Shown here: positions 57,848-64,000 of the stretch, piece by piece
Layout of the letters: each line of letters opens with the position of its first letter
Position numbering within the stretch: the first letter of the stretch is position 1
Assembly (NCBI RefSeq): GCF_004343255.1
Contig: NZ_SMDD01000002.1
Location: 62,001 to 126,000, forward strand
Origin: Laceyella sacchari
Lineage (GTDB): Bacteria; Bacillota; Bacilli; Thermoactinomycetales; Thermoactinomycetaceae
Reading direction: 5' to 3'
Length of the DNA: 64,000 bases
Position numbers and translations under genes: made by a program
Notes under the pieces: generated by a model
What the model was told of the DNA's origin: nothing
What the model saw: the letters and a program-made list of their open reading frames with translations, nothing else
Databases searched by the model: none

Positions 57848-58834
57848 ATGATGCATTCCCTAGCGAAAATCACCGGCATTGGTACACATGTGCCAGAAGA
57901 GCGGCTCACCAATGCCGATTTGGAGCGAATGGTTGACACCTCTAATGAGTGGATCGTCCCCCGCACCGGCATCAGAGAGCGGCGCGTCTCGGCACCTGAT
58001 GAATGGTCAAGCCATCTGGCAATCAAAGCGGTGGACAATATGTTGGCACGTTATCCAGTCACCTTGAACCAGGTCGATCTGATCTTGGTCGCCACTGCGA
58101 CGCCTGACACCACTTTTCCAAGTGTCGCCTGCCAGATCCAAGACCATTATGGGCTGCCCGACACAGGAGCCCTTGACATCTCTGCCGCTTGCGCGGGTTT
58201 TGTCTACGCCCTTCACCTCGCCAATGGCATGATCACATCAGGGCTTCACCGCAAAATCCTCGTCATCGCCGCAGAAACACTGACCAAAATCACAGACTAC
58301 ACGGATCGCAACACCTGCATCCTGCTGGGGGATGGCGCCGGCGCAGTCATGGTTGAAGCCTGTCCAGCCGACCAAGCGAGTTTTATCCACACCCGCATGA
58401 CAACAGACGGATCAGCGGGCATCCATTTGTACAAAAGCGACCTCGCCACCCATATACGGGGGCAGGAGATCATCAAAAACGGATACATGATCCAAAACGG
58501 ACGAGAAGTGTTTAAGATCGCCGTCAGCACCTTGTCGCGCGAAATCCCGCTCTTGTTGGAACAAACAGATTACACGCTTGACGACATTGATTGGTTTGTG
58601 CCACACAGCGCCAATTTGCGCATCATTGACGCCGTCTGTGGGCGGCTTGATTATCCGACCGAAAAGACCCTGTTTAGCGCGGAGTATTATGGCAACACCT
58701 CGTCTGCTTCGATTCCGCTGGCATTGCAAATGGGGATAGATGAAGGCAAAGTGAAACAAGGGGATTTGTTGTTATTGTCCGGCTTTGGAGGAGGATTTGT
58801 TCACATGAGCTCACTGCTTCGCTGGACCGCGTGA
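57848..58834 (+). CDS. fabH: beta-ketoacyl-ACP synthase III
   Basis: A 328-residue KAS III that starts fatty acid synthesis by condensing acyl-CoA with malonyl-ACP. Catalytic Cys115 (DISAACAGF), His253 (FVPHSANLRI) and Asn283 (YYGNTSSAS) are all present. It is closer to the FabHB/YhfB branch, single and not next to other fab genes. GGAGG precedes two ATG codons. The FapR-like repeats just upstream suggest malonyl-CoA-responsive repression. Confidence 0.95.
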   Translation: MMHSLAKITGIGTHVPEERLTNADLERMVDTSNEWIVPRTGIRERRVSAPDEWSSHLAIKAVDNMLARYPVTLNQVDLILVATATPDTTFPSVACQIQDHYGLPDTGALDISAACAGFVYALHLANGMITSGLHRKILVIAAETLTKITDYTDRNTCILLGDGAGAVMVEACPADQASFIHTRMTTDGSAGIHLYKSDLATHIRGQEIIKNGYMIQNGREVFKIAVSTLSREIPLLLEQTDYTLDDIDWFVPHSANLRIIDAVCGRLDYPTEKTLFSAEYYGNTSSASIPLALQMGIDEGKVKQGDLLLLSGFGGGFVHMSSLLRWTA

Positions 58835-58867
58835 AGGCGTCAAGCGTGGAAACAGAGCACAAAAAAA

Positions 58868-58894
58868 GGGGTTCTACCTGTTTGGTAAGACCCC
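58868..58894 (-). terminator. terminator of the unknown membrane protein gene
   Basis: GGGGT, TACC and GGTA, ACCCC pair with a two-base internal mismatch and a five-base loop; seven A on the plus strand give a T-run on the minus strand. It also lies 34 bases beyond the fabH stop. Confidence 0.7.
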
Positions 58895-58939
58895 CTCTCT
58901 CTGGCGCGCTTTCCTGAATCTGCCCATCCAATCCCTTCC

Positions 58940-59326
58940 TTACGCTTGTTGCACCCGCGAAGGTGACGTCCGCGGCCGCAAGGCAGGTGTTTGTGGGATG
59001 TACTTTTTCATTTGCTGAAACGACAAAAAGACCCACCACAGATAATGAATCAAACAAAAAACAATGGCGTGTATCCACCATTCCATCTGCGGCAAGATGT
59101 CTATCGCAATCAAGTAGGAAGGCAAGATGGCCCATTGTGCCTTTTCGCCAACTGCTTCCGCCATATCCCAATAGTACACCTCTTCCACCCGATTCACTCG
59201 GTCACGATAGGCCAGTTTCAGAAACGGACGGACACAGTTGTAATAGAAAAAGCCGGGGATTCCCAACAATCGGCGATTCGCGGCCATCATCAGATAGGTC
59301 AGGATGATGAGCAAGAGATAGGTCAT
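58940..59326 (-). CDS. membrane protein of unknown function
   Basis: A 128-residue protein with helices at about 2-20, 66-80 and 84-100, a charged middle (YRDRVNRVEEVYYWD) and a basic Pro/Arg end. No family recognised. GGGGTGATC precedes the ATG. It stands alone between fabH (convergent) and the biotin operon end. Confidence 0.55.
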   Translation of the reverse strand: MTYLLLIILTYLMMAANRRLLGIPGFFYYNCVRPFLKLAYRDRVNRVEEVYYWDMAEAVGEKAQWAILPSYLIAIDILPQMEWWIHAIVFCLIHYLWWVFLSFQQMKKYIPQTPALRPRTSPSRVQQA

Positions 59327-59553
59327 GTGATCACCCCGATGCGAAAGTTATTATTTAAAATAGTACTATACACTCTTCTTTGTTTTTGACTGATTTCCTG
59401 CTTTAATCCGTTAATTTCACACCGATTCCAACACATTTATAAGAAAAGGGAAAAACAAAATACAATTTAATAAAATAACAAATTTTCTCCGCAAAAGCAA
59501 GTGGCAATCACAGCAGCCTATTACGAGCCTTTATCATCCTTTTTATCACAACA

Positions 59554-59588
59554 CAAGCCGGGTAGTGTTTAACGCACCACCCGGCTTG
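59554..59588 (-). terminator. terminator of the biotin operon, spanning the bioC stop
   Basis: CAAGCCGGGT, GTG and CAC, ACCCGGCTTG form a 13-pair stem with one mismatch on each side, loop GTTTAAC-like; the bioC TAA lies in the loop. A weak T-run (TGTGTTGTG) follows on the minus strand. Confidence 0.65.
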
Positions 59589-60405
59589 TTTGGCATGTTT
59601 TATCCGTTTTTTTCCCTTCCAACAGCAACACGTGATAAGTGGCCATCACCCCGTCTGGTACCGCATATTCGCGGTCATACCGGTTCATGACTTCTTTGAG
59701 CAACCGCCGTTCGGTCGCCAAGGGTAAGCGAGATTGGCTGTGGCTGGCCCCCGTCTTTTTCAACACCGATAAAAATTGACGACAAGATGCGAATTCCACT
59801 GTTACCCTCTCTTCCCGTACCTCCGTCTCCATCCAGCCAGCACCATCTAGCCACGCTTTCCAACGCGCTGCCGACAACAGCGGCAAACCATGCGTCTGCG
59901 GCGGCAAGCCCCACTCTTTTTCAACTGTGGCACAGATGCGGTGCAACTCCACAAATGTATCTGACCCAAATGTGCCCGCAACCATCCGCCCACCCGGACA
60001 CAACAAGCGGAACCAATGTTCAAGCACCGTTTGCGGCTGGGTAAACCACTGAATGGCGGCATTGGAGATAATCAGGTCATAGCTTCCCTTGGCCGTAGCC
60101 GACCATGTTTCCGCATCGGCCACAATAAATGTAACCCTATCAGTCGCCACCCGCCGTTTCGCCTCGCTCACCATCGCTTCGGCCAAATCGAGCGCCACCA
60201 ACTCTGCTTTCGGGAATACCTCCGCCAACAACGCCGTCAAATACCCCGTTCCACACCCCACTTCCAACACCCGCTGAGGCGATGGACCCCCTTGTATGAC
60301 AGAGTCGAGCAATTGGCGAGCCATCTTCCGTTGCACGTCCGCATATCGGTCGTAAGTGGCCGCGGCCGCATTAAAACTGCGGGCGACTCGTTGTTTGTCA
60401 ATCAA
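59569..60405 (-). CDS. bioC: malonyl-ACP O-methyltransferase
   Basis: A 278-residue SAM-dependent methyltransferase. It caps malonyl-ACP as a methyl ester so that fatty acid synthesis can build the pimeloyl chain of biotin. VLEVGCGTGYLTALLAEVFP at about 45-64 is the SAM motif; SFNAAAATYDRYADVQRKMA near the start is typical for BioC. Last gene of the biotin operon, with a TTG start that overlaps the end of bioH by eight bases. Confidence 0.93.
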   Translation of the reverse strand: MIDKQRVARSFNAAAATYDRYADVQRKMARQLLDSVIQGGPSPQRVLEVGCGTGYLTALLAEVFPKAELVALDLAEAMVSEAKRRVATDRVTFIVADAETWSATAKGSYDLIISNAAIQWFTQPQTVLEHWFRLLCPGGRMVAGTFGSDTFVELHRICATVEKEWGLPPQTHGLPLLSAARWKAWLDGAGWMETEVREERVTVEFASCRQFLSVLKKTGASHSQSRLPLATERRLLKEVMNRYDREYAVPDGVMATYHVLLLEGKKTDKTCQTSRVVR

Positions 60406-61090
60406 TGTTGCACCTCTCCTTCATCCATGCGACAAATCGATCCGGTTGGCTCAAAAATGGCGCGTGCCCCACCTCCGGCCAGACTGTCAGATCGCCTTGC
60501 GGCAACAGTTCCGCCAACTCTTCTGCGCCAGCCACAGGGCAAATCGGGTCCGCAGCTCCACTGAGCAAGTGAACAGGAAATGGCAGCCAGGGCGCAAGTT
60601 TACGAACGGAAACCGTCCGTAAATAGCCAAGGCCGTCCAGCAACATTTTCGCATCAGGCACACAGCCGCGAATCACTCGTTTGGTAGCGGAAATGCACTT
60701 GACTTCCATAGCGGTGAACAAACGCCCGTCAAACTCCTGCAACACCTGCTCCAGGTCTTCAGTCACTCTGCGCATCATCCTCTCAAGCAGGCGCGCCTCC
60801 CGTTTCTGTGTGATGAATTGGCTTGCACCACTGACCACGCACACCTCCGTCACATGTTGCGGATATGCGGCTGCATACTGGAGCGCCAGAAAAGCACCCA
60901 TAGACCAGCCAATCAGCACAAACGGGGGTGCAATGTGAAGGCGGCTCGCAATCTCCTCCGCAGAGGGCGGCATATCAAGAAAAGAGATCACCTGGTGTTC
61001 AGCCTCTGGCAAGCGCTCGATGACTGGTTGCCAACAGCGCTCATCGGCCGACCAACCCGCCAGCCAAACACAGCGAACCCGTTGATTCAT
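60398..61090 (-). CDS. bioH: pimeloyl-ACP methyl ester carboxylesterase, BioH type
   Basis: A 230-residue alpha/beta hydrolase. The nucleophile is Ser63 in IGWSMG, with Asp in SGAADPICP near 176 and His in EVGHAPFLS near 209. It lies between bioF and bioC with short overlaps on both sides, so it most likely removes the methyl group added by BioC. It replaces the BioI/BioW route of Bacillus subtilis. Its exact subfamily (BioH, BioG, BioK) is not settled by eye. Confidence 0.85.
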   Translation of the reverse strand: MNQRVRCVWLAGWSADERCWQPVIERLPEAEHQVISFLDMPPSAEEIASRLHIAPPFVLIGWSMGAFLALQYAAAYPQHVTEVCVVSGASQFITQKREARLLERMMRRVTEDLEQVLQEFDGRLFTAMEVKCISATKRVIRGCVPDAKMLLDGLGYLRTVSVRKLAPWLPFPVHLLSGAADPICPVAGAEELAELLPQGDLTVWPEVGHAPFLSQPDRFVAWMKERCNID

Positions 61091-62267
61091 CGCACCGCCC
61101 CCTGTTCAGCCACCCGACGGATCGCCGCTACCGCCTGTTCCACCTCTGCCTTCGTATGGGTGGCCATCAGAGAAAACCGCAGGCGGCTCTGCCCTTCCGG
61201 CACAGTCGGCGGACGGATGGCTACAGCCAACACGCCTTCCTCAGCTAAAGCCCGGCTTAGCTTAATCGCCTGTTCGCTCTCGCCCACAATCCACGGGACG
61301 ATCTGGGTAGTCGATCCGCCGATGGATAGGCCTGCCTCTTGCAACTTTTGTCGAAACCACGCGCTTCGTTCATGCAGATCGCGGCGCAGATTGTCCCCCG
61401 CTTCAACCAGACGCAAGGACGTGCGGATCGCCGCCACTAACACCGGTGGCAAGGCGGTGGTGTAGATTAATGGGCGACAACGGTTTACTAGATATTGAAT
61501 CCACTCCTTTTTACCAGCTACATATGCGCCGTACACGCCAAACGCTTTGCTAAAGGTCCCCATATGCAGATCGACGTCCTCCGCCACCCCCAGATGGTGG
61601 GCCATACCCGCCCCGCCGGGTCCCCACACCCCTGCAGCATGTGCCTCGTCCAACACCAATGCGGCGTTATACTTCCGCTTCAATTGCACCAGATCGGATA
61701 ATGGTGCCACATCGCCATCCATGCTGAACACCGAATCGGTAACAATCAGCTTGCGCTTGGCTCCTTTGGCATCGGCCCGCTTCAACAGAACTTCTAAATG
61801 TTCCAGGTTCAGGTGACGGTAACGGTATGATTGGGCACCGCTCAACCGAATCCCGTCTACAATGCTGGCATGGTTGTACTGGTCGCTGAATACCGCATCT
61901 GACGGCTTCAGCAAGGCGGACAACAAACCCAGGTTAGCCATGTACCCGTTGGGAAACAACAAGGCCGCTTCGGTCCCTTTGAAACGGGCGATTTCCCGCT
62001 CCAGCGTCTCCGTTTCCTCGTTGTGACCGATAATCAGCCGGGATGCCACCCCGCCAACCCCTTGAGATGCCGACTCAGCCACAGCCAGCCCCAACTTTGG
62101 GTGAGTGGCCAAGCCGAGGTAATTGTTAGAAGAAAAATTAAGGAGTCGCCGCCCCTCTCGGATGAGAACAGTTTGGCCCGCCTGTTGTGCTGGGATGAGC
62201 GTACGGAGCAAATGCCGCTCCGCCCACGCCCCCGTTTCTTCGCGTAACGTGCTCTCCCAACTCTCGC

Positions 62268-62271
<4 letters not shown>
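61087..62271 (-). CDS. bioF: 8-amino-7-oxononanoate synthase
   Basis: A 394-residue PLP-dependent enzyme of the alpha-oxoamine synthase family, joining pimeloyl-ACP and alanine. The frame has NYLGLATHPKL near 50, VLDEAHAAGVWGPGG near 200 and the PLP Lys in GTFSKAFGVYG near 240. The longer frame starts at GTG 62280, but GAGGAG eight bases before the GTG at 62271 and the GTGA overlap with the bioB stop point to the latter. Confidence 0.95.

Positions 62272-64000
<1,729 letters not shown>

Overview
The window reads as chromosomal DNA of a spore-forming, low-to-mid GC Firmicute of the Bacillales. The closest fit is a thermoactinomycete-like or thermophilic bacillus lineage, inferred from gene content and protein sequence, not from a database search. 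Signs are strong GGAGG ribosome binding sites with frequent TTG and GTG starts, Bacillus-type gene sets (yerC-pcrB-pcrA-ligA, gatCAB, dgkB, rlmCD, fadNAE, glnQHMP), sporulation-associated families (YheC/D, DUF2512, CwlC/CwlD-like amidase) and operator-like sites resembling those of FadR, FapR, PurR and Spo0A. No rRNA, tRNA, CRISPR array, intact insertion sequence or prophage was seen.

Layout. 0-7.2 kb: a Clp-fold serine proteinase with a 60-residue partner, a DUF2797 protein, a degenerate PlsY-like protein with YkvI, a class A penicillin-binding protein with an acidic Asp-rich tail, and a 59-residue membrane peptide. 7.2-7.8 kb has no convincing gene but carries three Spo0A-box-like sites. 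7.8-16.6 kb: secreted lipase, RluA-type pseudouridine synthase, a TPP-riboswitch operon (thiY, thiamine-binding DUF77 protein, thiX, thiZ), an exported transglutaminase-like protein and an unknown membrane protein. 16.6-22.1 kb: yerC, pcrB, pcrA, ligA. 22.1-38.7 kb: UDP-sugar dehydrogenase, cyclophilin, amidase, nitroreductase, rlmCD, dgkB, purine permease, gnd, HupE-like protein, CbiX-like chelatase, gatCAB and a LysR regulator.

38.7-51.9 kb: cstA-ybdD (pyruvate or peptide uptake) divergent from the LysR gene, tatA, a glutamine-type ABC transporter, a TetR/DUF418 divergent pair with palindromic operators, P5C dehydrogenase, and a small cluster with DUF2935, YheC/D and DUF2512 proteins. 51.9-58.9 kb: the fadN-fadA-fadE beta-oxidation operon under a FadR-type palindrome, then fabH behind FapR-like repeats, so fatty-acid degradation and synthesis genes lie back to back. 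59.5-64 kb: a tightly overlapping biotin operon, (upstream gene, perhaps bioA)-bioD-bioB-bioF-bioH-bioC, cut by the right edge.

The region is mostly core metabolism and housekeeping. No clearly new multi-gene system was found. The most unusual signals are non-coding: the Spo0A-box cluster, the inverted repeat that includes the yheC/D ribosome binding site, and the apparently leaderless autoregulated tetR gene.
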